Assembly: GCA_947630545.1 (NCBI GenBank)
Contig: CANRHX010000007.1
Span: forward strand, 1-60,671
Direction of reading: 5' to 3'
Source of the DNA: an uncultured Clostridia bacterium
Lineage (GTDB): Bacteria > Bacillota > Clostridia > TANB77 > CAG-508
DNA: 60,671 nt
Below the pieces are notes generated by a model that saw nothing but the letters and a program-made list of their open reading frames with translations, made no database searches and was not told the origin of the DNA. The translations under genes and the position numbers were made by a program. This document shows, in pieces, positions 40,569-49,209 of this stretch (the first letter of the stretch is position 1; every line of letters begins with the position of its first letter).

Positions 40569-40834
40569 TTTTGTGTCAATGGTTCCGGGTTTGACTGACA
40601 CATTTTGTGCCATTGGTTCCGGGTTTGGTTGACACACATTTATATTAATTTGAAATACGCGTAAGCGATCAAACGAGTGCAACGAGTGCGAATTGGAGCA
40701 ACTTACAAACTAGTTTTTTTATTTTGGAAGTTGCGACACCAAGTATTTCGAAATTAATATAAATGTGTGTCAACCAAACCCGGAACCAATGGCACAAAAT
40801 GTGTCAGTCAAACCTGGAACCATTGACACAAAGT
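40569..40834. repeat. Giant inverted repeat built from four dispersed repeat units
   Basis: Units at 40572-40602 and 40606-40636 are mirrored by 40766-40796 and 40800-40830. The arms extend inward to about 40658 and 40743, giving an imperfect stem of some 88 bp with one substitution in the repeat part and one single-base bulge. The substitution would still pair as G-U in plus-strand RNA. The 84-nt loop holds its own stem (GCAACTT with AAGTTGC) and direct CGAGTGC repeats. It fills the gap between convergent genes, so it may terminate both or be a MITE-like element. Confidence 0.9.
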
Positions 40835-42195
40835 TACATTGTTAGTATTCCATCTGGAGTATTTTTTATTACAAGAATATCTTCTTCATTTCCATTTTCA
40901 GCATTTATATAAACTAAAAATTCCCTATTATCTACTTTACCTTTAAACTCATAGCAAAGTATTTCTGTTTGCCATTCTGTTGGAATAACAGCTAATCCTT
41001 CGCTAGCAATATTCAAATTTTTGTTAATAGTTTTTTTAGCTTGTTCCTTTGTTATTTTTATTTTACTTGTATCTCTTTGAGTATGATTATTTAAATATCC
41101 AGTTGTTTCTATTCCTAAAACTTCACCATCATCAAGTGCAATCTTTACCTTTATTAAATCTGGGTACATTACCACATTACCTTGAGAGTATGCATAATTT
41201 ACAGTTAAAATACCATCTTGTTTAAGATAATAAGTTTCTTTCATATTTGGAAAGCCTTTTGTTTCTAAGTATTTCTTTCCAATTTCATTTGCCTTGTCAT
41301 AAGATAAAACTTCAGCATTGACATCTCTATTTGAATTCATATAAACTACATGAGCACCTTTTTGCGAAATTGCAATATTTACATTTTCGTTTTTCTTAGT
41401 TTTTACAGAAAAGTCATAAACTTGTATATTTGCATTTTGTGATAGACCTAAATTTTTAATTTCTTCTATATTATCTTTACCTAAAAATTCTTCCACTTTT
41501 TGTTTAGCTTTTTTTTCATCTACATTATCGCCTGTAAGTCCTTTTTTTGCAGAGTTTGTCATATGTTCAGAAAATGCCCCATCATAAATTAATCCTGAAT
41601 ATTCATGAAAATTTTCTTCTAAGTTACTGAAACTATTTTTAGATATATTATCAACTTGTTTTGCTAATGCAGTATTTCCTTTATTAAAATCTTCCCATTT
41701 TATTCTTCCACTATTTAAATCTTCTGAAAGTTGAGCTAAAGTATTTTCTAACTCAACACTATAAGAATGTAAATCTTTTAGATTTTTTAAGTCTTCATCT
41801 GATAATTTTTTATCATATATGTTTTTTCTTGACAATGAGTAACTATAGTCACTTACCTGATTTAAAAATTTTTGTGTTTTTTCAAGTTCTTGACTTTCTA
41901 CTGGAAGCATTGATAAATAAGTTTGTGCTAAATTAGACTCTCTCCAAAGATTTGTTAGTGTTTCTGCTCCTTGTTCAGGTGATGTTGATATAGTTGATTT
42001 GGCTAAATATGATTCTACATTTTGAACATAATCTATTAATTGGTAAAATGCCATATTATATTTATTTTCTGACGCTGTTGTAATTTCCTCTTGCTTACTA
42101 TATATAGTAATTCCTAATACTGCAACTAGTATTAAAAGTAATATAGTAAAGGCTTTTAAATAGCCTTCTTTTAATTTATTTTTATCTGGTTTCAT
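40834..42195 (-). CDS. ypeB: Germination protein YpeB
   Basis: 453 aa. One N-terminal membrane helix (AFTILLLILVAVLGITI), a helical region with many Leu/Asn/Glu, and C-terminal PepSY-like domains (EVLSYDKANEIGKKYL, KITKEQAKKTI). In Bacillus spores YpeB is needed to assemble and protect the cortex-lytic enzyme SleB, whose gene lies directly upstream. GAAGGAG precedes ATG. Its stop lies at the edge of the giant inverted repeat. Confidence 0.92.
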   Translation of the reverse strand: MKPDKNKLKEGYLKAFTILLLILVAVLGITIYSKQEEITTASENKYNMAFYQLIDYVQNVESYLAKSTISTSPEQGAETLTNLWRESNLAQTYLSMLPVESQELEKTQKFLNQVSDYSYSLSRKNIYDKKLSDEDLKNLKDLHSYSVELENTLAQLSEDLNSGRIKWEDFNKGNTALAKQVDNISKNSFSNLEENFHEYSGLIYDGAFSEHMTNSAKKGLTGDNVDEKKAKQKVEEFLGKDNIEEIKNLGLSQNANIQVYDFSVKTKKNENVNIAISQKGAHVVYMNSNRDVNAEVLSYDKANEIGKKYLETKGFPNMKETYYLKQDGILTVNYAYSQGNVVMYPDLIKVKIALDDGEVLGIETTGYLNNHTQRDTSKIKITKEQAKKTINKNLNIASEGLAVIPTEWQTEILCYEFKGKVDNREFLVYINAENGNEEDILVIKNTPDGILTM

Positions 42196-42219
42196 TGTAT
42201 TCTCTCCTTCTATATAAAA

Positions 42220-42705
42220 TTATTTACAGAACCTATGCTTCCCTATGGTTTTAACAAGTGGTCTAGACCATATCCATTTGCTTGTAGCCGTACTAGGATT
42301 AAAATAATATATGCAACCGCCTGTTGGATCCCATCCATTGAATGCATCTTGTGCTGCATTATAAACAGTTGAGTTTTCGCTAACTGGCACATTTATTTGT
42401 CCATCAGAAACTGCTGTAAATGCTCCACTTTGATATATAACTCCTGCAATACTATTTGGAAATTTAGAACTTTTTACTCTATTTAAAATAACTGCTCCAA
42501 CTGCAACCTGTCCTTCATAAGGTTCTCCTCGTGCTTCACCATTTATTGCTCTTGCCATTAATTGTAATTCTGAAGAATTATAAGATTGAGCATAGCTTAT
42601 GTTCTTTGCATTTTCTTTGCTTGAAATTGTAATAAACGTTATGCTAGTAATCAATATTAAAAAAAATATCAATACTACTTTTAGAATATTTTTCAATATA
42701 ACCAC
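42220..42705 (-). CDS. sleB: Spore cortex-lytic enzyme, SleB-type cell wall hydrolase
   Basis: 161 aa. A membrane helix or signal (VVLIFFLILITSITFITI) is followed by the Hydrolase_2 domain: LMARAINGEARGEPYEGQ with the catalytic glutamate in NGEARGE, AVILNRVKS, and GCIYYFNPSTATSKW. The family is a lytic transglycosylase that opens the cortex at germination. It lacks the N-terminal peptidoglycan-binding domain of Bacillus SleB. The start is unclear: the GTG given here or a TTG three codons on. It forms an operon with ypeB, 24 bp apart. Confidence 0.9.
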   Translation of the reverse strand: MVILKNILKVVLIFFLILITSITFITISSKENAKNISYAQSYNSSELQLMARAINGEARGEPYEGQVAVGAVILNRVKSSKFPNSIAGVIYQSGAFTAVSDGQINVPVSENSTVYNAAQDAFNGWDPTGGCIYYFNPSTATSKWIWSRPLVKTIGKHRFCK

Positions 42706-42775
42706 ACTTTCTATATATATTTTGTTATATTATTTCAATAAATTCTTAAAAATATTCCAATTATAATAAATTTTG

Positions 42776-42784
42776 TGATATAAT
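42776..42784 (+). promoter_or_regulatory. Extended -10 promoter of the glycosyltransferase gene
   Basis: TGATATAAT, 24 nt before ATG at 42809; -35 weak. Confidence 0.45.
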
Positions 42785-42808
42785 TACAAAAATATGAGGT
42801 GAATAATT

Positions 42809-43945
42809 ATGAAAAAAATATTAATTTTTTATGCATCATACGGTGGCGGTCATTTATCTGCTGCAAAATCTATTGAAAGCGTAATAAATGAGCAATATTC
42901 AAATATTGAAACAAAGCTAGTAGATTGTATGAAATATATAAATAAAACTGTTGAAAAAATCACAACAGCTGCATATAGTGGAATGGCAAAAAACATTCCT
43001 TGGGCTTGGGGAAGAATTTATAATGCTTCACAAAAAGGTGTAATGGCTCACATTTCTACAAGATCAAATGCAATAATGGCTGTCAAATTAATAAAATTAC
43101 TTCGAGAAGAAGCACCTGATATGGTAATTTCTACGCATCCATTTAGTAGCCAAATGTGTGCATACTTAAAAAGAAAAGGAAAAATTGATTTTCCTCTAGC
43201 TACAATAATGACTGATTTTGCTCCACATGATCAATGGCTTGTTGGCCATGAATATACTGAATATTTCTTTGTAGCTCATGATAAAATGAAACAATATTTA
43301 ATTAGTAAGGGAATTGATAAATCAAAAGTTTTTGATTTTGGTATCCCAATTTCAACACGCTTTACCAAACAATATAATAGAGCCGATATTTTAAGAGAAT
43401 TTAATTTAAAAGAAAATAAAAAAACCATTTTATTTTTTGGTGGTTGGAATTCTGGAAGTGCCCAGACTAGAACATTAAATATCTTTGAAGTTTTAGCTAC
43501 TTATTCTAATGAAATTCAAATTGTTGCAATTTCAGCAAAAAATAAGAAATTACAAGAAGGCTATGAAACAATTGTTAAAAAATATAATTTAAACAATATT
43601 ACAATTTTAGACTATACAACTAAAGTTCCAGAACTTATGAGCATAGCTGATTTAGTTGTAGCTAAACCAGGTGGTCTTACAACTTCTGAAAGTTTAGCTA
43701 TGGAATTACCTATGATTATAATTAACCCAATTGCAGGTCAAGAAGAAGAAAATGCAGAATTTTTAGAAAAAAGAGGTGTCGGCATTTGGATGAAAAAAGA
43801 TGATAATATTAAAGAAAAATTAGAGAATTTATTGAATGATAAAGAAAAACTTGCTAAAATGAAAGAATGCACAAAATTGCTTGCTAATAAATTCTCTTCA
43901 TATGATATAGTTAATACCTTATTAAATTTCTCTTCTCCCTTCTAG
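42809..43945 (+). CDS. UgtP/MGDG-synthase-type glycosyltransferase
   Basis: 378 aa GT28 enzyme. The N-terminal domain has the glycine loop [15 protein letters not shown] and [14 protein letters not shown]; the C-terminal nucleotide-sugar site has [12 protein letters not shown] and [20 protein letters not shown]. Relatives transfer glucose or galactose from a UDP-sugar to diacylglycerol, giving membrane glycolipids and the lipoteichoic acid anchor. UDP-glucose supply would fit the phosphoglucomutase further on. GAGGTG precedes ATG. Its last 24 bp overlap the end of the convergent recR. Confidence 0.88.
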   Translation: MKKILIFYASYGGGHLSAAKSIESVINEQYSNIETKLVDCMKYINKTVEKITTAAYSGMAKNIPWAWGRIYNASQKGVMAHISTRSNAIMAVKLIKLLREEAPDMVISTHPFSSQMCAYLKRKGKIDFPLATIMTDFAPHDQWLVGHEYTEYFFVAHDKMKQYLISKGIDKSKVFDFGIPISTRFTKQYNRADILREFNLKENKKTILFFGGWNSGSAQTRTLNIFEVLATYSNEIQIVAISAKNKKLQEGYETIVKKYNLNNITILDYTTKVPELMSIADLVVAKPGGLTTSESLAMELPMIIINPIAGQEEENAEFLEKRGVGIWMKKDDNIKEKLENLLNDKEKLAKMKECTKLLANKFSSYDIVNTLLNFSSPF

Positions 43946-44521
43946 AGCTTTTGTTAAAGTTACTTCGTCAGTATATTCCAAATCCCCTCCAACAGGAATT
44001 CCGTGAGCAATTCTTGTAACTTTTACACCTAGAGGTTTAATTAGCTTTGATAAATACATTGCAGTTGCTTCTCCTTCAACTCTAGGATTTGTAGCCAAAA
44101 TAACTTCCTTAACTACACCTTCCATAAGTCTTGATAAAAGCTCTTTTATTTTTATATCATCTGGTCCAATTCCATTCATTGGTGAAATTGACCCATGTAA
44201 CACATGATAAACTCCTTTAAATTCATGTGTTTTTTCCATTGCAATAACATCTCTAACATCTTCTACTACGCAAATAACAGTCTCGTCTCTTTTTGGATTT
44301 GAACAAATTGGACATGGATCTGTGTCTGAAATATTAAAGCATTTGCTACAATATTTTAGATTCTTTTTTGCATTTACAATTGAAGAAATAAACTCATTCG
44401 TTTCTTGTTCTGAACAATTTAACATATAAAAAGCAAGCCTAGCAGCAGTTTTATGCCCAATGCTAGGTAACCTTTCAAAACTCTCTATTAATTTTTCTAT
44501 TGATGGTGAATATAGTGACAT
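43922..44521 (-). CDS. recR: Recombination mediator RecR
   Basis: 199 aa. Helix-hairpin-helix ([14 protein letters not shown]), four-cysteine zinc finger ([16 protein letters not shown]), then Toprim ([14 protein letters not shown]) and the Walker-like [11 protein letters not shown]. With RecO and RecF it loads RecA on gapped DNA. It follows ybaB and dnaX, the usual order. It ends inside the 3' end of the convergent glycosyltransferase gene. Confidence 0.96.
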   Translation of the reverse strand: MSLYSPSIEKLIESFERLPSIGHKTAARLAFYMLNCSEQETNEFISSIVNAKKNLKYCSKCFNISDTDPCPICSNPKRDETVICVVEDVRDVIAMEKTHEFKGVYHVLHGSISPMNGIGPDDIKIKELLSRLMEGVVKEVILATNPRVEGEATAMYLSKLIKPLGVKVTRIAHGIPVGGDLEYTDEVTLTKALEGRREI

Positions 44522-44537
44522 TTTAATACATCCTTTT

Positions 44538-44882
44538 TTACATTAATCCTGGTATATTATATTTTCCCATTTGTTTTGCTTGTTCTGAATCTACTTGAGA
44601 TAAAGCATCATTTATACAAGTTAAAATTAAGTCTTGTAGCATTTCTACATCATCTGGGTCAACAACATCTTTTTGAATTGTTACTTCTTTTACTACTTTA
44701 GCACCACTTACAACTACTTTAACTGCTCCCCCACCTGCTGTTGCTGTAAAATCTTTTGCTGCTAACTCATCTTGAGACTTTACCATATCTGCTTGCATTT
44801 TTTTTGCTTCTTTCATTAGGTTATTTAGATTCATTCCTCCAAATCCTCCCATGCCTCCTGGGAATCCTCCTCTTTTTGACAT
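44538..44882 (-). CDS. YbaB/EbfC family nucleoid-associated protein
   Basis: 114 aa. Gly/Met-rich start ([22 protein letters not shown]), a helix with [11 protein letters not shown] and a beta strand core [14 protein letters not shown]. Binds DNA as a dimer. The second ATG (44882) is chosen as start since AGGAGG lies 8 nt before it, too near to the first ATG. It belongs to the dnaX-ybaB-recR operon. Confidence 0.9.
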   Translation of the reverse strand: MSKRGGFPGGMGGFGGMNLNNLMKEAKKMQADMVKSQDELAAKDFTATAGGGAVKVVVSGAKVVKEVTIQKDVVDPDDVEMLQDLILTCINDALSQVDSEQAKQMGKYNIPGLM

Positions 44883-44902
44883 TTTCATTTCCTCCTTTAA
44901 TT

Positions 44903-46516
44903 TTATTCTATAATTTCAAATGGTATATCTTGGTCTTTTGCAAATTTCTGTAAATTATCTTCATTAGAAAGTGGCTTGCTTGCATTTTCTCCAGAAATAT
45001 ACTTAATTTGCATTTCTTTTCCACACGCAATTGAAACTAAATCTGATATTTCTTTTTTATTTTCTGGTTTTTCTAGAACAGCTTTTCCAAATGGTGTAAG
45101 TCCGTTTGGAAATTCTATACCAACTGTCATATCATTTAATTCAACTGCCTTTGTATTAATTAAATTTGTATATAATACAATCTTTCCATTTGCCTTTATA
45201 TCATTTATAATTTGTGGCCAATATTTGTCTGCCCCATTTGGGTAACTTTTTTTATCTATATTAGATTTATTTGTTGTTTTAATAGGTTTAGTAGGTACAT
45301 TTTGTACAAATTTAGTTGTCGCAGTATTTTGTGGTTTTACTCCAGATGTGTTATTATTAGCCGTAATATTTATATTTCCAGATTTTAAATATTTTTCTAT
45401 TTTTGAAACTCTTTCTTCTATGTTAGAATTGTTTTCTTGTTCCTTATTACATAAATTTATTATACCTGCTTGAAACATTATTATTTTTTGAGTTGTCTTT
45501 TTCATTTCATTATCTATATTTGATAATTCATATATAAGATTTATTAATCTTTGCTTTTCGGCTTTTTTAGATAGTTCGTCAATTTTCTTAATCTCATCAT
45601 CATTATATAGATCTATTTTTTCAGATGATTTGTAAATTAAAATATCTTTTACATATTTTATAATTTCCCATATAAAATTTGTTAATTCCTTTCCGTCTTC
45701 TAATACTTTATTTGTTGCATTTAAGGCATCCTCTACATTGTATTCAATTATTGCATTTGTAATTCCATGCACAAATTCTATTTTGGGAATTCCTACTAAG
45801 TCTTTAATTTTTTCTTCGTCTATTTTATTGTCGCCATCTTGTATACATCTTTCTAAAATTGAAAGTGCATCTCTAACTGCCCCTTCTGACAATACAGCAA
45901 TTATATTTAATGCTCCTTCGGTTATTTCTATATTACTTTCATTACAAACTATTTTTAGTCTTTTTATTATGTTCTCATTTGAAACTTTTTTAAAGTCAAA
46001 TCTTTGACATCTCGAAAGTATTGTAGCAGGTAATTTTTGTGGCTCTGTAGTTGCCAAAATAAATTTTACATGTTCAGGTGGTTCTTCTAATGTTTTTAAC
46101 AGTGCATTAAATGCTCCTTGAGATAACATATGAACCTCATCTATTATATAAACTCTATATTTCGCTTTTGTAGGTAAAAAATTTACCTCTTCTCGAATAC
46201 TTCTTATATCTTCAACACTATTATTTGATGCCGCATCCATCTCTACTATATCTGTAAGTGAGCCTGATATAGCTCCTTTACAAATTTCACATTCGTTACA
46301 TGGTTCTCCATTTTGTGGATTTAAGCAGTTTATTGCTCTTGCAAGAATTTTTGCGGCAGAGGTTTTTCCTGTTCCTCTTCCTCCATTAAATAGATATGCA
46401 TGCCCGACTCTATTTGCAATTATTTGGTTTTGCAAAGTTCTTGTTATATGTTCTTGACCAACAATTTCTGAAAATAGTATTGGTCTAAATTTTCTATAAA
46501 GTGCTGTGTACCCCAT
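44903..46516 (-). CDS. dnaX: DNA polymerase III subunit gamma/tau
   Basis: 537 aa clamp-loader ATPase. Walker A is GGRGTGKTSAAKILAR, zinc-binding cysteines in CLNPQNGEPCNECEICKG, Walker B IIDEVHML and the sensor TTEPQKLPATILSRCQRFDF. The C-terminal tau-like part is divergent and Lys/Asn-rich. ATG 46516 (MGYTALYRKFRP) is the conserved start; the longer frame upstream only crosses the SRP RNA gene. No slippery heptamer for the well-known internal dnaX frameshift was seen. The five coding-strand CGG triplets noted are out of frame. Confidence 0.95.
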   Translation of the reverse strand: MGYTALYRKFRPILFSEIVGQEHITRTLQNQIIANRVGHAYLFNGGRGTGKTSAAKILARAINCLNPQNGEPCNECEICKGAISGSLTDIVEMDAASNNSVEDIRSIREEVNFLPTKAKYRVYIIDEVHMLSQGAFNALLKTLEEPPEHVKFILATTEPQKLPATILSRCQRFDFKKVSNENIIKRLKIVCNESNIEITEGALNIIAVLSEGAVRDALSILERCIQDGDNKIDEEKIKDLVGIPKIEFVHGITNAIIEYNVEDALNATNKVLEDGKELTNFIWEIIKYVKDILIYKSSEKIDLYNDDEIKKIDELSKKAEKQRLINLIYELSNIDNEMKKTTQKIIMFQAGIINLCNKEQENNSNIEERVSKIEKYLKSGNINITANNNTSGVKPQNTATTKFVQNVPTKPIKTTNKSNIDKKSYPNGADKYWPQIINDIKANGKIVLYTNLINTKAVELNDMTVGIEFPNGLTPFGKAVLEKPENKKEISDLVSIACGKEMQIKYISGENASKPLSNEDNLQKFAKDQDIPFEIIE

Positions 46517-46547
46517 ATTTCTCACATCCTTTATAATAATAAAAAAT

Positions 46548-46683
46548 GGTGTGCCCCTTAATCTCTCTATGGGAAGCATCTCCACATAAGGATTTACTAT
46601 TTATTGCTGCTTCCTTCCGGACCTGACAAGATTCATAGGTCCCTATTGGAAATACTTTCCATACAAAGATTAAGTCTCATACC
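46548..46683 (-). ncRNA. ffs: Signal recognition particle RNA
   Basis: The minus strand contains TCAGGTCCGGAAGGAAGCAG, the invariant SRP loop, with flanking arms closed by GGTATG...CTTAATCT and AGATTAAGGGGCACACC. It is about 136 nt and is followed by a T-run. Upstream of dnaX is the classical position. End points are by pairing and may be off by a few bases. Confidence 0.92.
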
Positions 46684-46739
46684 ATTTTGTATTATATACT
46701 GTATTTATTATTTTATCAAGTACCTAATAAATTTTTCTT

Positions 46740-47498
46740 TTAATTTTTTACTCTTTTGAAAACAATATCACTAAAATCTGTAATTTCTTTATTTGTTGAT
46801 GCATTTTCTAAAATATCACCTGCTGGTAAATCTAGTTTTACATTTGATTTAAATGATTTTCCCGAATCAAGATTTATTGTAATATCAAATGTTAATGTTC
46901 CTTTTAATTCTTCAAGTGTTATGTCTGTCTTTTTCAATAATTCCCCATGATTTATTTCCTTCTCTGTATCAGATTCATATGTAGCTACATTTACATTTGA
47001 ACATCTAAAAGCTATTATATCTCCTTGATTTAATATTTTTAAATTTTTAAAATTAGATTCTTCTCCAGCTGTAAATTCTATTGAGTTTTCCACATTTTCT
47101 TCTTTATTTGTGAATATCTGCTGTTCAGAAGCTGCATCTGGCTTGTATATTTTTATTTCACCTTTGTCACTATGTTTTTCTACGTTAAAATTATCTAATA
47201 ATATACTTTTTATTGTTTCAACTTTATCATGATTTTCGTTTTTCTCTATATATAAATAAATATCATTATTTTGATTTATATCAAATGCCCATTTTTTATC
47301 TTTAGATTGTTTGTCTATTCCTTCGCTCGTACTTATTATAGATATTTTTGATAGATTAAATGGCATGTCTGTTTCGCCATTTTCATTGTAATCTAATATT
47401 GTAATTCCAAGTATAAATAACAAAGTTATAAGAATTACTATCATTACTATTACATGAAACGCTTTTTTATCTACTATGTTTCTTATTTTTTCTATCAT
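46740..47498 (-). CDS. Membrane-anchored extracytoplasmic protein, paralogue of 8359-9189
   Basis: 252 aa. N-terminal membrane helix (VIVMIVILITLLFILGI), then a beta-rich extracytoplasmic part without a known motif. Its STSEGIDK segment follows shortly after the membrane helix, as does SSANGIDK in the 8359-9189 protein, and the later strands GTLTFDITINLDSG and VKLDLPAGD correspond to YNLNFQIHLKNS and VDLNVPLQD. Length and layout agree. I infer a lineage-specific family. TACGGAGG precedes ATG. It sits between tadA and the SRP RNA in one direction. Confidence 0.6.
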   Translation of the reverse strand: MIEKIRNIVDKKAFHVIVMIVILITLLFILGITILDYNENGETDMPFNLSKISIISTSEGIDKQSKDKKWAFDINQNNDIYLYIEKNENHDKVETIKSILLDNFNVEKHSDKGEIKIYKPDAASEQQIFTNKEENVENSIEFTAGEESNFKNLKILNQGDIIAFRCSNVNVATYESDTEKEINHGELLKKTDITLEELKGTLTFDITINLDSGKSFKSNVKLDLPAGDILENASTNKEITDFSDIVFKRVKN

Positions 47499-47517
47499 AT
47501 TTCCTCCGTATTTAAAA

Positions 47518-47976
47518 TTATGATTGTTTTATTTTTCTAAGCATTTTAAAGAAATCTTTTATAATTTTTTCACATTCTTCTTTCATAATTCCTGTTTCGA
47601 CTTCAACATTATGATTAAATTTATAATCTTTAAATAAATTAAGTACAGAACCTGCCGCTCCTGTTTTTTCATCTAATGTACCAATATAGATTTTTTTGAT
47701 TCTTGAATTTATAATTGCTCCTGCGCACATTGAGCATGGTTCTAAAGTAATATACATTTCACAGTCTATTAGTCTCCATGATTTTAATTTTTTGCTTGCC
47801 TTTTGTATTGCCATTATTTCTGCATGCTTGGTTGTATCTAATTTTGTTTCCTTTTGATTATGTGCTCTTGCTATTATTTTTCCATCTTTAACAATTATAG
47901 CTCCCACCGGTACCTCTAGTTTATCATATGCCTTCTGTGCCTCTTTTAGAGCTTCTGCCATAAATTTTTCTTTCAT
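47518..47976 (-). CDS. tadA: tRNA adenosine(34) deaminase
   Basis: 152 aa zinc deaminase that makes inosine 34 in tRNA-Arg(ACG), allowing CGU, CGC and CGA to be read. Motifs: KHAEIMAI with the catalytic glutamate, and EPCSMCAGAI with two zinc cysteines. In this genome it is of special interest, because inosine does not read CGG, so tadA plus a missing CCG tRNA would leave CGG without a normal decoder. GGAG lies 13 nt before ATG. Confidence 0.93.
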   Translation of the reverse strand: MKEKFMAEALKEAQKAYDKLEVPVGAIIVKDGKIIARAHNQKETKLDTTKHAEIMAIQKASKKLKSWRLIDCEMYITLEPCSMCAGAIINSRIKKIYIGTLDEKTGAAGSVLNLFKDYKFNHNVEVETGIMKEECEKIIKDFFKMLRKIKQS

Positions 47977-48048
47977 CTATTAATATGGTCTCCTTTTAGC
48001 TTTCTTCAAAGTATTAACTTACTTTTTATTCGCATTACTTAAGTTGCC

Positions 48049-48945
48049 TTAACATGTAGCTTTTTCTTTGTACCAATTTTTTATTATTTCATCTGGTATT
48101 TGTAAGTTTCCTTTTCCTATTCCAACTTGTACCTCTGGCCTTGATTTACCATGAAAATCTGTACCACCACTTGTATATAAGTTATTTTCTTTACAAAATT
48201 GCAATAATTCTTTAGTCTGTTCTTCTGTAAAATTGCTATAATAGCACTCTATTCCATCTAAATTGCTATCTTTTAGAAGTTGTTTTATATATTCTATTTT
48301 ATTTTCTACCCATTTATATTCATGTACATGTGCTAAAAAGGCTACTCCCCCTGCTGAATGCACTGCTTGAACAGTTTTAGCTGGTGATGGGTAATCATCT
48401 TTTTTATCTAAAAAGAATAGATTGTTTCTATTATAAACATAATCTTTTTTAAAGTTAGAGAATTTTTCCCATAAATCTTTTGGTACTTTTGCTTCATTTT
48501 CAGGATGTTTTTTTAATTCGTTGTAAAAAACTACGCTTCCCCATTCTCTGTCTTTGTCCCAATCCAAACTTTCTATTGGATCTAAAACTAATCCATATTC
48601 TTTTGCTTGCTTATAGAAGTGCCTTAAATTTTTTGTTTCTAAAACTCTATGTGTTTTTTCTTTAAATTCTTTATCTAAATATGCATTAAACTTATCTATA
48701 TCTATATTGTATGCCAATATATCTATTACCCTATCTTTATAATAGTTTTTAAGTTCTACTCCTGGAATAATTGTTCCAGAAAAATAATCTTTTGGATTTA
48801 TTTGTCTTAATTGATAATGACTATTTATGCTTTCATGGTCTGTAAATGATATGTAGTTTAACTTGCGTTCTTCTGCCATTTTTAGTATTGTTATTATATC
48901 TTCTGATCCATCTGAATTTGTAGTGTGAATATGTAAATCTATCAT
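48049..48945 (-). CDS. PHP domain phosphoesterase
   Basis: 298 aa. Metal-binding motifs in order: DLHIHTTNSDGS, FTDHESINSH, VELKNYY, HVHEYKW and TDFHGKSR. Relatives (YciV/TrpH type) cleave phosphate from small nucleotides or 5' ends of RNA; the substrate here is unknown. GGAATGG precedes ATG. It stands between the tRNA-Arg and tadA on the same strand. No in-frame CGG seen. Confidence 0.85.
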   Translation of the reverse strand: MIDLHIHTTNSDGSEDIITILKMAEERKLNYISFTDHESINSHYQLRQINPKDYFSGTIIPGVELKNYYKDRVIDILAYNIDIDKFNAYLDKEFKEKTHRVLETKNLRHFYKQAKEYGLVLDPIESLDWDKDREWGSVVFYNELKKHPENEAKVPKDLWEKFSNFKKDYVYNRNNLFFLDKKDDYPSPAKTVQAVHSAGGVAFLAHVHEYKWVENKIEYIKQLLKDSNLDGIECYYSNFTEEQTKELLQFCKENNLYTSGGTDFHGKSRPEVQVGIGKGNLQIPDEIIKNWYKEKATC

Positions 48946-48992
48946 AATTTATCCATTCCTTTTTTATTTATTATTATATATAATTATTATGT

Positions 48993-49068
<76 letters not shown>

Positions 49069-49087
49069 ATATTGTGTAAGCAATTGT

Positions 49088-49115
49088 ATTATATCATATT
49101 TGAAATTTTTTTCAA
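49088..49115 (-). promoter_or_regulatory. sigma-A promoter of tRNA-Arg(CCT)
   Basis: Minus-strand TTGAAA (49110-49115), 16-nt spacer, extended -10 TGATATAAT (TATAAT at 49088-49093), about 20 nt before the tRNA. Confidence 0.65.
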
Positions 49116-49156
49116 TACAAAAATTTCAAATCCCTTATAAATAGTTACTATAAAAT

Positions 49157-49199
49157 TCAGGCTTCTCTAAGTTATTATATTTACTCAGAGAAGCCTGAA
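49157..49199 (-). terminator. Terminator of the phosphoglucomutase gene
   Basis: TTCAGGCTTCTCT pairs with AGAGAAGCCTGAA (13 bp), then TTTTATAG on the minus strand. Confidence 0.8.
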
Positions 49200-49209
49200 C
49201 TATTTTTTA

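Noticed and set aside
44903..46516. Programmed -1 frameshift in dnaX
   Set aside because: No slippery heptamer with a following stem was seen, and the reading frame is open through the tau-like part.
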